From Gracilimonas sp964505215 (GTDB lineage: Bacteria; Bacteroidota; Rhodothermia; Balneolales; Balneolaceae): DNA of 64,000 bases. The notes under the pieces are model-generated. The model made no database searches and was not told the origin of the DNA. It was given only the letters and a program-made list of their open reading frames with translations. The stretch is taken from NCBI GenBank assembly GCA_964505215.1, contig CAZDGU010000003.1, forward strand, positions 124,001 to 188,000, given 5' to 3'. The stretch's first letter is position 1; every line of letters starts with the position of its first letter. The translations under genes were made by a program, and so were the position numbers. Of this stretch, positions 25,347 to 35,150 are shown piece after piece.

Positions 25347-26453
25347 CTATCCGTTCGTTTTAATGATGTCTAAAATTTCTTTTGCAATCTGTTGGGCAGC
25401 TTCAGGCTTAGCCAAGCTTAAGGCGGCTTTATTCATTTGTGCCAGTTTCTGTTGATCATGAATAAGCGTGTTCACCAGCTCATGCACGGTTTCTTTCATT
25501 ACTTGATCTTCCAACAATTCAGAAGCGCCGGCTTCAACCATAGATTGTGCATTTTTGGTTTGATGGTCTCCCGCTACATTGGGAGAGGGAACCAATATGC
25601 TGGGCGTGCCCGTAATCATCAGCTCGGAGCAGGAGCTGGCTCCCGCCCGGCTGATAACTAAATCGGCTGCTGCATAGGCTTCCGCCATATTATCGAGGAA
25701 GGCCGTAAGCCGCAGGTTTTTTAAGTTTTGCGTATCAATCTCTGTAGAAAGTTTGTCGTAATATTTCATTCCGCACTGCCAGATAATTTGTAATTCGGCT
25801 TCATCATGCAGTTTTTTAATGTTTGTCTTCATGGCGTCATTAATGGTTTTTGCTCCACCGCTTCCACCCATAACCAGCAGTACGGGCTTAGATTCAGTAA
25901 AATCAAAACTTTCCAATGCTTTATCACGATTCGCACTTGTCAGTGTGGCCCGCGTGGGATTTCCGGTTACCACCGTTTTTGTTTCAGGCAAATACCGGTC
26001 GGCTTCTTTAAAAGCCGTAAATATTCTGGTGGCAAATTTAGCCAGCAGCCGGTTGGTTACACCGGGGAAACTGTTTTGCTCCTGAATAACCACAGGAATT
26101 CCTTTTTTGCCGGCTACCCAGCCTACAGGTCCGGCTACATATCCTCCGCAGGAAATCATAATTTGAGGTTTAAAGCTCATTAAAATGCGAAGACTTTGCA
26201 CCAAACTGGTAATCACTTTAACCGGAAACAGCAGGTTTTTTAGGGTGAACCGTCGGTGGAATCCACTTATCCAAATGTTTTGGATATCATAACCGGCTTT
26301 AGGTACGGCGTGCCATTCCATGTGATTTTTTGTGCCTACAAATAAGATTTCAGCATCTCTGCTTTGTTGCACAAGTGCGTCAGCAATGGCAATAGCGGGA
26401 TATACGTGTCCGCCTGTTCCGCCTGCGGCCAATAAAATGCGTGGCTTATCCAT
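25347..26453 (-). CDS. murG: UDP-GlcNAc:undecaprenyl-PP-MurNAc-pentapeptide GlcNAc transferase
   Basis: Peripheral membrane GT28 glycosyltransferase that converts lipid I to lipid II. 368 residues. The first G-loop is LLAAGGTGGHVYPAIAIADAL, the second VLLVMGGSGGAKTIN, and the donor-binding segment is AADLVISRAGASSCSELMITGTPSILVPSPNVAGDHQTKNA. It overlaps the end of ftsW by 8 bp, meaning the flippase/polymerase and the lipid II synthase are co-translated. Confidence 0.97.
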   Translation of the reverse strand: MDKPRILLAAGGTGGHVYPAIAIADALVQQSRDAEILFVGTKNHMEWHAVPKAGYDIQNIWISGFHRRFTLKNLLFPVKVITSLVQSLRILMSFKPQIMISCGGYVAGPVGWVAGKKGIPVVIQEQNSFPGVTNRLLAKFATRIFTAFKEADRYLPETKTVVTGNPTRATLTSANRDKALESFDFTESKPVLLVMGGSGGAKTINDAMKTNIKKLHDEAELQIIWQCGMKYYDKLSTEIDTQNLKNLRLTAFLDNMAEAYAAADLVISRAGASSCSELMITGTPSILVPSPNVAGDHQTKNAQSMVEAGASELLEDQVMKETVHELVNTLIHDQQKLAQMNKAALSLAKPEAAQQIAKEILDIIKTNG

Positions 26454-27636
26454 AGAACAGGGTCCTCCGGTCCCGATGATGTTTCGAGATATTTAAAAGA
26501 ATGCCAACCATCAGCCCGGTAAATAACATGCTGGTTCCGCCATAGCTTACAAAGGGCATGGGGAGTCCGGTTACGGGCAGAATTCCGCTGGCTACGCCTG
26601 CATTCACAAATCCATAAAACACGATGGTAAGCGTGCAGGCAACGGCTAATAAGGAGCCCAAAACATCTTCTGCTTTGCGGGCTATAAAAACAATGCCCCG
26701 GAATAAAATGAGCGTAAAAATAAAAATGAGTCCCACAGATCCTAACAATCCATATTCTTCGGCTATAATGGCAAAAATAAAATCATTGTATGGGGCAGGG
26801 AGAAAATCTCGCTGGGAGCTTTTCCCGATTCCGACTCCGAAAAACTCTCCTTTGGCAATGGCGATATGCGCCTGCTGCGCCTGATAGCCGCTGCCTTGAA
26901 TAATGTGGTCGCTTGGAATTTCTTTTACCTGCGTGAGGTACTGCTCAATTCGGCTTTGCCGGTTTGTGGATTGGCCAAGAAGTAAAGCTCCTCCCAAAAC
27001 TCCAATAGCAACCAGCGAGCCTAACTGAATGACACTTACACGCCCTATAAACATGATTACAAGACAAATACTCATCAAAATAGCTGCGCTGCTGAAGTCT
27101 TCCAGTCCAATCAAGCCGCAGGTTAAAATCACCCAAAACATAATGGGCATGAAGGTTTTCTTAAAGTCTTTAATGTAATCCTGCTTTTCACTGAGCAGTA
27201 CACAAACGTGAATTAACAGCGACACCGAAGCCAGCATAGATGGCTGAAATGAAAACCCGCCTACATTCAGCCAGCGCTTTGCACCAAACTGCTCGGTACC
27301 AAAGGCGAGCACGGCCAGCAGTAAAATGAGGCTTACCACCATGCCTATGCGGCTGAATTTAGCAAGCTTGTGGTAGTTTATTTTAGAAGCAAGCAGCATC
27401 ACAAAAAAGGCAATTCCGAGCTTTACCATGTGCCCGACAATAAGCTGTCCGGCCGTGGTAGATTTTGTTTCTGCAAAAAAAGCAATGGAGGAATACACCG
27501 CCAGCAGCCCAAACGTCATAAGAATAACTACCGACATCAATAAATAGCGGTCGCTGCCTTGCTTACGCGTATCTATCTCTTCAGCCGAAGTGCCTATGAT
27601 ATTAGAAATATTGCTATGTGGTGAGGTGTAAATCAT
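26446..27636 (-). CDS. ftsW: Peptidoglycan glycosyltransferase FtsW (SEDS family)
   Basis: Septal SEDS-family glycan polymerase working with the FtsI transpeptidase. 396 residues with about ten membrane helices after a 30-residue cytoplasmic tail (MIYTSPHSNISNIIGTSAEE). SEDS landmarks are GAKRWLNVGGFSFQPSMLA, GSGYQAQQAHIAIAKGEFFGVGIGKSSQRDFLPAPYNDFIFAIIAEEYGLLG and the final ILPVTGLPMPFVSYGGTSML. The dcw position beside murG supports FtsW rather than RodA. Confidence 0.95.
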   Translation of the reverse strand: MIYTSPHSNISNIIGTSAEEIDTRKQGSDRYLLMSVVILMTFGLLAVYSSIAFFAETKSTTAGQLIVGHMVKLGIAFFVMLLASKINYHKLAKFSRIGMVVSLILLLAVLAFGTEQFGAKRWLNVGGFSFQPSMLASVSLLIHVCVLLSEKQDYIKDFKKTFMPIMFWVILTCGLIGLEDFSSAAILMSICLVIMFIGRVSVIQLGSLVAIGVLGGALLLGQSTNRQSRIEQYLTQVKEIPSDHIIQGSGYQAQQAHIAIAKGEFFGVGIGKSSQRDFLPAPYNDFIFAIIAEEYGLLGSVGLIFIFTLILFRGIVFIARKAEDVLGSLLAVACTLTIVFYGFVNAGVASGILPVTGLPMPFVSYGGTSMLFTGLMVGILLNISKHHRDRRTLFYG

Positions 27637-27682
27637 GTATTAATAAGAATACTGCTGTTTATAAGTGAATGTTTTACAGTGA

Positions 27683-29038
27683 TTAAAGTTTGTTTACTTC
27701 GTCTTTAAAAATCTTACCGCGATGTTCGTAACTGTCAAACATATCGAAGGAGGCACAGGCGGGACTTAACAACACGGCTTCCCCTCGTTTGGCTACTTTT
27801 TGAGCCGCACGTACGGCGCCGCCCATGGTTTCTACCCGAACAAAATTGGGAACACTTTTGCCAAGCTGTTCTTCAATCCGGTCTTTAGATTCTCCGATGG
27901 CAATAATGGTGTGGACTTTTTTCTGAATTTGACTTTCCAGCTCGCTGTAATCATTTCCCTTATCCCGGCCGCCTAAAATAAGAGTAAGCGGAACCTGAAA
28001 GCTGTCTAAGGCAAACCAAACGGCATTTATGTTGGTGGCTTTGCTGTCGTTAATATATTTCACGCCATCAACCTCTCGCACCATTTCCAGCCGATGTTCT
28101 ACACCGGTAAAGGATTTAAGGCTTTCACGGATAGCTTCATTTTTGATTTCAGCGGCGCGGGCTGCCAATGCGGTGGCCAGGCCATTGCTTAAATTGTGCT
28201 TGCCTCGAAGCGCTAATTCTTCTGTAGCCATAAGTGTTTCTTCTTTATTGTTGAATTTGAAAATGATGTGGCCGTTGCGTACAAAAGCTCCTTCGGGCAC
28301 TTCCTGTGTGCATGAGAAAGCCCAAAGTTGTGGAGCTGTCTGATTTCGCTTCAGCTTTTGAATCTCTTTTTGGATAACGGGGTCATCATAGTTGAAGATG
28401 AACCGATCATCAGAAGTTTGATTTTCAATAATTCGGAATTTTGAAGCTGTGTAAGCCACAAAACTGTTTTGATATCTGTTTAAGTGGTCCGGGGTGATGT
28501 TTAAGAGCACGCTCACATCAGCCCTGAAATCGTGTATGTGATCGAGCTGAAAACTGCTTACTTCCAGCAGAAAATCGCCGCTGCCCGATTCTACCTTTTC
28601 GGAAAATGCCACGCCAACATTGCCTGCCAGCGTATGTTTTCGATTTGCTGTTTTCCAAACATGATCTAACCAGTTTACTACGGTGGTTTTGCCGTTACTG
28701 CCGGTTACTGCAATTATTTTTTGATCTGTAAACCAACCGGCTACTTCCAGCTCGGAGTACACTTTTTTGCCTTTATACAAATAGTACTGAACAAGCGGGG
28801 CCTCGGTAGGCACACCGGGACTTACCACTACAAAATCAGCTGCTTCAGCTTGTTTGGTATGCCCATTATCCTCAAAGAGAATACCGGCAGCCTTCAGCTT
28901 TTCTTTGTCCTGATTACTGATTTCTCCGGCATCGGTCACAAAAACTCGTGCTCCTTTATTGCGAAGAAGGAGCGCAGCTGCTATTCCGCTCCGCGCACCG
29001 CCAATAACAACGATATTTCGATCCTTAACTTCTATCAT
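27683..29038 (-). CDS. murD: UDP-N-acetylmuramoyl-L-alanine--D-glutamate ligase
   Basis: Mur ligase adding D-Glu to UDP-MurNAc-L-Ala. 451 residues from the chosen start. Landmarks: VVIGGARSGIAAALLLRNKGA (N-terminal Rossmann), IAVTGSNGKTTVVNWL (ATP loop), LLEVSSFQLDH, NITPDHLNRY, LRGKHNLSNGLATALAA, VEHRLEMVREVDGVKYINDSKATN, LILGGRDKGNDY and LLSPACASFDMFDSYEHRG. The frame is open to 29122, but ATG at 29038 shares an ATGA overlap with the mraY stop and gives a normal N terminus (MIEVKDRNIVV). Confidence 0.96.
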   Translation of the reverse strand: MIEVKDRNIVVIGGARSGIAAALLLRNKGARVFVTDAGEISNQDKEKLKAAGILFEDNGHTKQAEAADFVVVSPGVPTEAPLVQYYLYKGKKVYSELEVAGWFTDQKIIAVTGSNGKTTVVNWLDHVWKTANRKHTLAGNVGVAFSEKVESGSGDFLLEVSSFQLDHIHDFRADVSVLLNITPDHLNRYQNSFVAYTASKFRIIENQTSDDRFIFNYDDPVIQKEIQKLKRNQTAPQLWAFSCTQEVPEGAFVRNGHIIFKFNNKEETLMATEELALRGKHNLSNGLATALAARAAEIKNEAIRESLKSFTGVEHRLEMVREVDGVKYINDSKATNINAVWFALDSFQVPLTLILGGRDKGNDYSELESQIQKKVHTIIAIGESKDRIEEQLGKSVPNFVRVETMGGAVRAAQKVAKRGEAVLLSPACASFDMFDSYEHRGKIFKDEVNKL

Positions 29039-30171
29039 CTGATTTTGAGCGTTAATAAGCTTAGAATTCCCAGCATAATGGTGATAATCCAAAAACGGAC
29101 TACAATTTTCTGTTCCGGCCATCCTTTCTTTTCATAGTGGTGATGGATGGGCGTCATTAAAAACACCCGGCGGCCGACTCCATATTTCCGTTTGGTGTAT
29201 TTGAAATACACGGTTTGAATAATCACGGAAAGTGTTTCCAGAAAAAAGATTCCACATATAAAGGGCAGCAGTAATTCTTTGTGCAGCATTAGTCCTAATG
29301 CACCGAAAGCGCCGCCTAAGGCCAAAGAGCCCGTGTCTCCCATAAAAACGGAAGCAGGATGGGTGTTATACCATAAAAATCCAATGCAGGCTCCCACCAG
29401 CGAAGCGGCAAAAATTGTGAGCTCTCCGGCACCCGGCAAATACATAATATCGAGGAAGCCTGAGAAATCAACCCGACCCGATACGTACGCAAAAATGGCA
29501 AACACAATACCGCAAATAGCCGAGATGCCGGCAGCCAGGCCGTCTAATCCGTCCGTCAGATTGGTGGCATTGCTTACGGCTGTAATCACAAAAACGGCCA
29601 CGCCCAGGTAAATTACCCACCCGAGTGCGTCGCCAAAGTAGGCGTAGTCAATGTTCACGTTTTTCAGAAATGGAACCGTGGTCAACGAGTTGAAGGTTTC
29701 AAACTCGGGGTGAAAGTAAAGCGTTGCTCCTACAATGAGGCCAACAATTACCTGTCCGGCAATTTTGAACCAGCCTGCCAGTCCGCTTTTGTTCTTTTTT
29801 ACTACTTTTATGTAATCATCAATAAAACCTACAATTCCCAGCACAAGTACCACAAAAACAATAAGCCAGCTGTAGATGCTTTCCATTTTCATCCAAAGTA
29901 AAGCAGGCACTACAATGGCCAAAATAATAATGACACCACCCATTGTGGGGGTATCACCTTTTGCGAGGTGATTGTCGAGCCCAATGTCTTCCCGGATTAC
30001 TTCTTTGAGCTGCAAATGGCTGAGCCAGCTGATAATTTTCTTTCCAAAAAACAGGCTGATTAACAGTGAAGTAACCGCAGCTAAGGCCGTTCGGGTAGAA
30101 ATAAATGCTACCGCACCGGAGCCGGGAATGTCGTAAACGGTATCAAGCCAGGAGAACAGTTCGTGCAGCAT
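29035..30171 (-). CDS. mraY: Phospho-N-acetylmuramoyl-pentapeptide transferase
   Basis: Integral membrane enzyme that attaches the UDP-MurNAc-pentapeptide sugar to undecaprenyl phosphate, making lipid I. 378 residues with about ten helices. Catalytic blocks are TPTMGGVIIILAI, FIDDYIKVVKKN (DDxxK), NATNLTDGLDGLA, FMGDTGSLALGG and the His-rich loop TPIHHHYEKKGWPE. It overlaps murE by one base (TGATG) and murD by four. Confidence 0.97.
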   Translation of the reverse strand: MLHELFSWLDTVYDIPGSGAVAFISTRTALAAVTSLLISLFFGKKIISWLSHLQLKEVIREDIGLDNHLAKGDTPTMGGVIIILAIVVPALLWMKMESIYSWLIVFVVLVLGIVGFIDDYIKVVKKNKSGLAGWFKIAGQVIVGLIVGATLYFHPEFETFNSLTTVPFLKNVNIDYAYFGDALGWVIYLGVAVFVITAVSNATNLTDGLDGLAAGISAICGIVFAIFAYVSGRVDFSGFLDIMYLPGAGELTIFAASLVGACIGFLWYNTHPASVFMGDTGSLALGGAFGALGLMLHKELLLPFICGIFFLETLSVIIQTVYFKYTKRKYGVGRRVFLMTPIHHHYEKKGWPEQKIVVRFWIITIMLGILSLLTLKIR

Positions 30172-31631
30172 CAGTTTCCTCTCTTGGCTTTTTGAGTTAA
30201 AAAGGTGCGGGCTATTTCGCGGTCATCAAAGTGATGGCGTTTGCCGTTAATCTCCTGATAATCTTCGTGGCCTTTTCCGGCAATGACAATAATTTCGTGC
30301 TCTGAAGCCTCTGAAATGGCTTCCTTAATAGCCTCTTTTCGATCGGTAATGCTTTTTACGTTATCAAGGTTTTCAAAACCGGTCATTATTTCGGCAACGA
30401 TAGCATCCGGATTTTCAGTTCTGGGATTATCGCTGGTTACAATAATTTTATCACCGAATTCTGAGGCTGCCCGGGCCATTTTTGGGCGCTTTCCGGTATC
30501 TCTGTCGCCACCGGCGCCAAAAATTACGGTGAGGGATTGATGAGCTTCTTTTACAGAAGTAAGCGCAGCACATACGTTACGGAGTGCATCTGGCGTGTGT
30601 GCGTAATCTACAATTACGGTGGGCATGCCGGCTGCATCAACATTGACACTTTCCATGCGGCCGGGCGCTCCCTTTGCCTCACTTAAAGCTTGGGCAATTT
30701 CTTTTGAATCGAGTCCCAAAGCTTTGCAAATCAGGTAGGCTTCACCAATATTATACGCGTTAAAAGTTCCAACCAGCGTACTTTTTATAGTATGGCTATC
30801 AATGCTGATAGTAATTCCATCCGAAGAACTTTCAAGAATTTGCGCCTCATCACCCGAAAAACTTAGATGCACAGGCTTGGCCTTGCAATCTGAAAGCATA
30901 AACCGGCCGTAGCGGTCATCGGTATTTACTACGGCTGTGGATGTTTCGGGCAGGCCGTCAAAAAGCAGTTTTTTAGCGGCAGCATATTCTTCCAGCGTTT
31001 GGTGATAGTCTAAATGATCTTGGCTTAAATTCGTAAATGCGGCTACTTCAAAATCAAAACCTGCCGCGCGGTGTTGGTCTAAGGCGTGAGATGAAACTTC
31101 CATTATCAGATATTCTGAACCGGCATCAACCATTGCTTTCATGTCGTTAGCCAGCTCAATCGGGTCGGAAGTAGTGAGCTTACTGTCCACTTCTTCATCC
31201 AAAATTCTTTTACTTACCGTACCCAGCAGCGATGCTTTTTTACCACACGCCATCAATACCTGATATACCAACGTGGCCACCGTGGTTTTTCCGTTGGTTC
31301 CGGTGATACCGGCCACGGTTAACACGCTGCCCGGATTTCCCGCAAAAGCTTGCGCAACAGGTCCCGCCAGCACTTTGGTGTTCTCCACTTCTAAAATGCA
31401 CACATTGTCATCAGTATAGAACGATTCCTCACAAATAATCACTTTGGCGCCACGGGCTATAGCGTCTTCTAAAAATAAATGTCCATCAACCTGTGTGCCC
31501 CGGATGGCGATAAAGACAGAGCCTTCCCGTACCTCGCGAGAGTCGATGGCGAAGGTCGTAAGCTTCCCATCAACATCTTTGTTCGTGACGTGCAACGGGT
31601 TACAAATTTCTATGAGCTTATCTATTGTCAA
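30171..31631 (-). CDS. murE: UDP-MurNAc-L-Ala-D-Glu--meso-diaminopimelate ligase
   Basis: Adds the third stem-peptide residue. 486 residues. ATP site AGITGTNGKTTVATLVYQV; further blocks YLIMEVSSHALDQHR, NLSQDHLDYH, GTFNAYNIGEAYLI, GRMESVN, VDYAHTPDALRNV and IFGAGGDRDTGKRPKM. The amino-acid-selecting loop reads TSDNPRTENP: DNPR is the signature of meso-diaminopimelate enzymes (lysine enzymes lack it), so the wall should be of the usual Gram-negative A1gamma type. It directly follows ftsI with no gap. Confidence 0.97.
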   Translation of the reverse strand: MTIDKLIEICNPLHVTNKDVDGKLTTFAIDSREVREGSVFIAIRGTQVDGHLFLEDAIARGAKVIICEESFYTDDNVCILEVENTKVLAGPVAQAFAGNPGSVLTVAGITGTNGKTTVATLVYQVLMACGKKASLLGTVSKRILDEEVDSKLTTSDPIELANDMKAMVDAGSEYLIMEVSSHALDQHRAAGFDFEVAAFTNLSQDHLDYHQTLEEYAAAKKLLFDGLPETSTAVVNTDDRYGRFMLSDCKAKPVHLSFSGDEAQILESSSDGITISIDSHTIKSTLVGTFNAYNIGEAYLICKALGLDSKEIAQALSEAKGAPGRMESVNVDAAGMPTVIVDYAHTPDALRNVCAALTSVKEAHQSLTVIFGAGGDRDTGKRPKMARAASEFGDKIIVTSDNPRTENPDAIVAEIMTGFENLDNVKSITDRKEAIKEAISEASEHEIIVIAGKGHEDYQEINGKRHHFDDREIARTFLTQKAKRGN

Positions 31632-33812
31632 TTATCGTTTGTTAGTTTGAGTGAGCAGTTCAAGTGATTTGGCTTTTCCGCGAAGGGTTACGCTGTATCC
31701 TTTTTTAAGGAACTGTCCTTTTTTGGGATACTGGGCGAATATGGTTCCTGAGCCGATAATTTCGGCATTCAAACCATAATCGGTTAATAAGCTGGCTGCC
31801 TGACGCATATTCATGCCAATGAGGTCAGGAACTTCAACAACATCTTTTTTAATGCTTGCACTGTCGGCAGCGGTATAAGTTTCTGAAAGAGTGAGAGAAA
31901 TCACTTCTTTTACGGCGATGGTATCACCGGCTTGTGGTTGTTGTCCGATTACAAAACCGGATTTCCCAATCATTTTATATGGAATACGCAGGCTGCTTAA
32001 AAGATTGTCGGCTTGTTTCTTAGAAAGACCTTTAAGAGAAGGAACGCTCACAAGCTGCTCCTCCGGCATCTGAGGATTCCGCATATTTTGTTGAATATCA
32101 TTATCTAATCCTGCTATGCGTTTAGCTACATTCTGGAAAATAGGAGCAGCCGTAATACCGCCGTATCCGCTTGTTTTGGGCTCATCTAATAAAATAAAGC
32201 ACACATATTGGGGGTCTTCTACCGGGAAAAAGCCCACAAAAGAGCTGCGATAATTATTAGTATAACGTCCGTTTACTACTTTCTTAGCCGTTCCTGTTTT
32301 ACCGGCAATTCGTAATCCCTGTACCTGCGCATATCTTCCGGTGCCGGAATCACTGACTACACTTTCAAAAACCGGGTATAATTTTTTTATGGTTGAAGGT
32401 TTGGCAATACGACGAATTTCAACCGGATTATGCCGGCTGATGACCTGCCCGTTTTTATTTTCCACACGTTCTACAATGTAGGGGCGCATCATTTTTCCAT
32501 TGTTAGCAAATGCGGCGTAGGCCTGGGTAATTTGCAGGGGAGTAGCCTGCAGCTCATATCCGTGCGACATCCACGGCAGCGTTACCAGGCTCCAGTCATA
32601 GGGTTTGGCCAATTGGCCTTCAGCCTCTCCAATCAGGTCAATATTAGTGTCGGTGCCGAAGCCCATGTTCCGCGCATACTGATAAAACACTTCTTTATTC
32701 ATGCGCATGGCAATTTTAGCCGTTGCAATATTCGATGATTTTTGAATCACTTCCTGAAACGTCAAATCACCCAGCGGGTCATGATCTCGCAATATCAAAT
32801 CATGAATAATCATTTCTCCATTTTCCGGAGTTTCTATAATTTCATCAAAATTAACCACGCCCTGTTCAACGGCGGCAATAGCTGTTACCAGTTTGAAAGT
32901 AGAACCCGGCTCAATCATATCAGAAATGGCAAAATTCCTGCGGTTTTCCTCACTGTTACTTCCGGGAGAATTAGGATCGAAGGTGGGATAATTGGCCATA
33001 GCTTTAATAGCCCCGGTTTTTGGGTCCATAATAATTCCGGTGCCATATTCGGCTAAATGTTTTTTAGCTCCGGCTTCCAGCTCGTCTTCCAAAATAGCCT
33101 GTATGTAGGCATCTATTGTGGAATGCAGCGAATATCCGTTTTGGGGCAACTTTTTGGGAGCTCCCACATATTCGAACACCCGGTTAAAGGGATCGCGGCG
33201 AACCTGACGGAGCCCATCTTCGCCCTTAAGTTTTTCGTTATAATAGGCTTCTAAACCAATACGCCCGTTTGTTTGGTGATTTACAAAGCCAAGAGCATGA
33301 GCTGCCAACGTGCCAAAGGTGTACTTTCGGCGATAATTCTCTTCCAGAATCACCCCATCTAAATTGAGCGCTTTAATTTTGTCTTTTTCTATTACCGACA
33401 GCTTTTTCTCTAATACAATGTATCGGGAGCGCTGCGGGGCAGATTTAATCTTATTTTTATAGTGAAGTGCACTTTTTCCGGTTAGGGAAGAAAGCGTTTC
33501 AGTAAGCGTATTTATCTGTTTTTGGGGAACTCCGGGCGTACCGTTTACAATAACTTTAGGATCGAAAGCCAGTTTGTAATCTACAGAATTGGTGGCCAGA
33601 AGAGTGCCGTTGGCGTCATAAATATTACCGCGCTGGGCAGGGATGGGAATCTGCTCAATAGCTTGTTTGCTCCAAAGCGCACGCAGTTCATTGCCTTCCA
33701 TATAATTAATACGGATAAGCTGAAAACCTAATGCACAGGGGATTAGGAGTATCAACCCAAGAACGATAAACATTCGGCTTAATATGGCGTTTCGATTATC
33801 TGTCATCTTCAA
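31632..33812 (-). CDS. ftsI: Division-specific penicillin-binding protein with two PASTA domains
   Basis: Class B PBP, the septal transpeptidase partner of FtsW. 726 residues: N-terminal membrane anchor (about 10-30), dimerisation domain with RGNIYDANGTLLATN, and transpeptidase domain with the three active-site motifs STFK (in DMIEPGSTFKLVTA, near 310), SSN (IQKSSNIATAK) and KTG (IAGKTGTAKKV). The C terminus carries two PASTA repeats, VSVPSLKGLSKKQADNLLSSL... (about 598-660) and VVEVPDLIGMNMRQAASLL... (about 668-725). Typical proteobacterial FtsI ends before these, so this is the SpoVD/PBP2X-like layout. It starts in an ATGA overlap with ftsL. Confidence 0.95.
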   Translation of the reverse strand: MKMTDNRNAILSRMFIVLGLILLIPCALGFQLIRINYMEGNELRALWSKQAIEQIPIPAQRGNIYDANGTLLATNSVDYKLAFDPKVIVNGTPGVPQKQINTLTETLSSLTGKSALHYKNKIKSAPQRSRYIVLEKKLSVIEKDKIKALNLDGVILEENYRRKYTFGTLAAHALGFVNHQTNGRIGLEAYYNEKLKGEDGLRQVRRDPFNRVFEYVGAPKKLPQNGYSLHSTIDAYIQAILEDELEAGAKKHLAEYGTGIIMDPKTGAIKAMANYPTFDPNSPGSNSEENRRNFAISDMIEPGSTFKLVTAIAAVEQGVVNFDEIIETPENGEMIIHDLILRDHDPLGDLTFQEVIQKSSNIATAKIAMRMNKEVFYQYARNMGFGTDTNIDLIGEAEGQLAKPYDWSLVTLPWMSHGYELQATPLQITQAYAAFANNGKMMRPYIVERVENKNGQVISRHNPVEIRRIAKPSTIKKLYPVFESVVSDSGTGRYAQVQGLRIAGKTGTAKKVVNGRYTNNYRSSFVGFFPVEDPQYVCFILLDEPKTSGYGGITAAPIFQNVAKRIAGLDNDIQQNMRNPQMPEEQLVSVPSLKGLSKKQADNLLSSLRIPYKMIGKSGFVIGQQPQAGDTIAVKEVISLTLSETYTAADSASIKKDVVEVPDLIGMNMRQAASLLTDYGLNAEIIGSGTIFAQYPKKGQFLKKGYSVTLRGKAKSLELLTQTNKR

Positions 33813-34219
33813 TCCTTTTTTATGATGATGACTTTATCTGCCGGCCCGCCATTTATAAACCCCTGGTTTTCGGCTTTACGATAAATTTCGGCCGGACCAA
33901 TCATGCGGTCATAGCGGAGCTTCAGTTCATCGTATTGGGCACGTGCACGGTTGTATTCAGCTTCCAGCGTTTGCACCTCATCTAATAAATTTTGGGTGGC
34001 AAAAACATGGGTCAGATACATTAAACCGAGTGCGCCTACAATAATACTGCCTACAATTACTTTCCAGGGCTTAATGGTAGGTAAGCTAACCTTACGATCT
34101 TCTTTTGGGGCACGATTTGTGCGTGAACCGTTTTTTGAAGATGACTTTCGGTTGGGCTTCGGTACTTTTTGAAGGTTTGGACGAATGTCATGCTTTTTAA
34201 GTGGGGATTGCACCATCAT
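33809..34219 (-). CDS. ftsL: FtsL-like division protein
   Basis: A 136-residue bitopic protein: a basic, Pro/Asn-rich cytoplasmic tail of about 50 residues, one membrane helix (WKVIVGSIIVGALGLMYLTHVFA), a coiled coil (LLDEVQTLEAEYNRARAQYDELKLRYDRMIG) and a short C-terminal segment. This architecture plus its position between rsmH and ftsI is typical of FtsL, which partners FtsB and FtsQ. FtsL sequences diverge rapidly, so identity rests on architecture and context. Both neighbouring genes overlap it by 4 bp. Confidence 0.85.
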   Translation of the reverse strand: MMVQSPLKKHDIRPNLQKVPKPNRKSSSKNGSRTNRAPKEDRKVSLPTIKPWKVIVGSIIVGALGLMYLTHVFATQNLLDEVQTLEAEYNRARAQYDELKLRYDRMIGPAEIYRKAENQGFINGGPADKVIIIKKD

Positions 34220-35142
34220 ACGTCGCCTCCTTCTACTTTTTCGGCTACTCTGAGTTTAGCGCTCCGCGCAGCCGTATTTCGGGATACCTCTTCTTTAGAG
34301 GGAGTAATAACCTGCCTGGTGACAGGTTTTATTGGGGATATTGGGTTACCGTAAAAATCTTTTTCAATTTTTCCTTCAAAATTACCGGCTTTGAAAAATC
34401 GCTTTACAATGCGGTCTTCCAGCGAGTGGTAGGAAATGGCAACAATGCGTCCGCCCGGTTTTAGTACCTCCAGCGACTGCTCCATTACATTTCTAAGCAT
34501 TTCCAGCTCACGGTTCACTTCAATGCGAATTCCCTGAAAAACACGAGCCAGCGATTTTATCTCAAATCGTTTATTTACTACTGCAGAAATCACGCTTTGC
34601 AGCTCTCCGGTGGTTTCGATAGGCCGGTTTTCAATAATAGTCTTTGCTATTTGGCGGCTCTGCTTCTCTTCACCATAGTGAAAAATAACATCGCGCAGCT
34701 TTTCGTACTCATATTCATTTACCACCTGATAGGCCGAAACACCTGTTAAATTACCCATGCGCATATCCAGCGGACCGTCTTGCTGAAAACTAAAGCCACG
34801 CTCAGCTTCTTTTATCTGATGGGTAGAAACGCCTAAATCTAAAAGGATTCCGGCAACCTCTCCGTGAATTTTGGGAGGAAGAATGGTGGATAAGTAACCA
34901 AAATTACCTTTTACAGGAGTGAAGCGAGCATCATCGCCAATGTAAGATGCAGCTGCTTTCAGCGCTTCATCATCCTGGTCAATGCCGTATAAATGTCCAT
35001 TTGAGGTAAGCGCCTGTAAAATTTCTTTAGAATGGCCGCCACCGCCTAAGGTGCCATCTATATATATGCCTTCCGAATCGGTAACTAAATATTCTACGGA
35101 TTCTTCCAACAAAACGGGGATATGTTGATGATATGAGCTCAT
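34216..35142 (-). CDS. rsmH: 16S rRNA (cytosine1402-N4)-methyltransferase
   Basis: Methylates N4 of C1402 in the 16S rRNA decoding centre with SAM. 308 residues. Diagnostic segments: HIPVLLEESVEYL, YIDGTLGGGGHSKEIL (SAM site), GIDQDDEAL, ILLDLGVSTHQIKEAERGFSFQQDGPLDMRM, VFQGIRIEVNRELEML and GGRIVAISYHSLEDRIVKRFF. It is the second gene of the dcw cluster, 8 bp after mraZ. Confidence 0.97.
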   Translation of the reverse strand: MSSYHQHIPVLLEESVEYLVTDSEGIYIDGTLGGGGHSKEILQALTSNGHLYGIDQDDEALKAAASYIGDDARFTPVKGNFGYLSTILPPKIHGEVAGILLDLGVSTHQIKEAERGFSFQQDGPLDMRMGNLTGVSAYQVVNEYEYEKLRDVIFHYGEEKQSRQIAKTIIENRPIETTGELQSVISAVVNKRFEIKSLARVFQGIRIEVNRELEMLRNVMEQSLEVLKPGGRIVAISYHSLEDRIVKRFFKAGNFEGKIEKDFYGNPISPIKPVTRQVITPSKEEVSRNTAARSAKLRVAEKVEGGDV

Positions 35143-35150
35143 ACTATATG

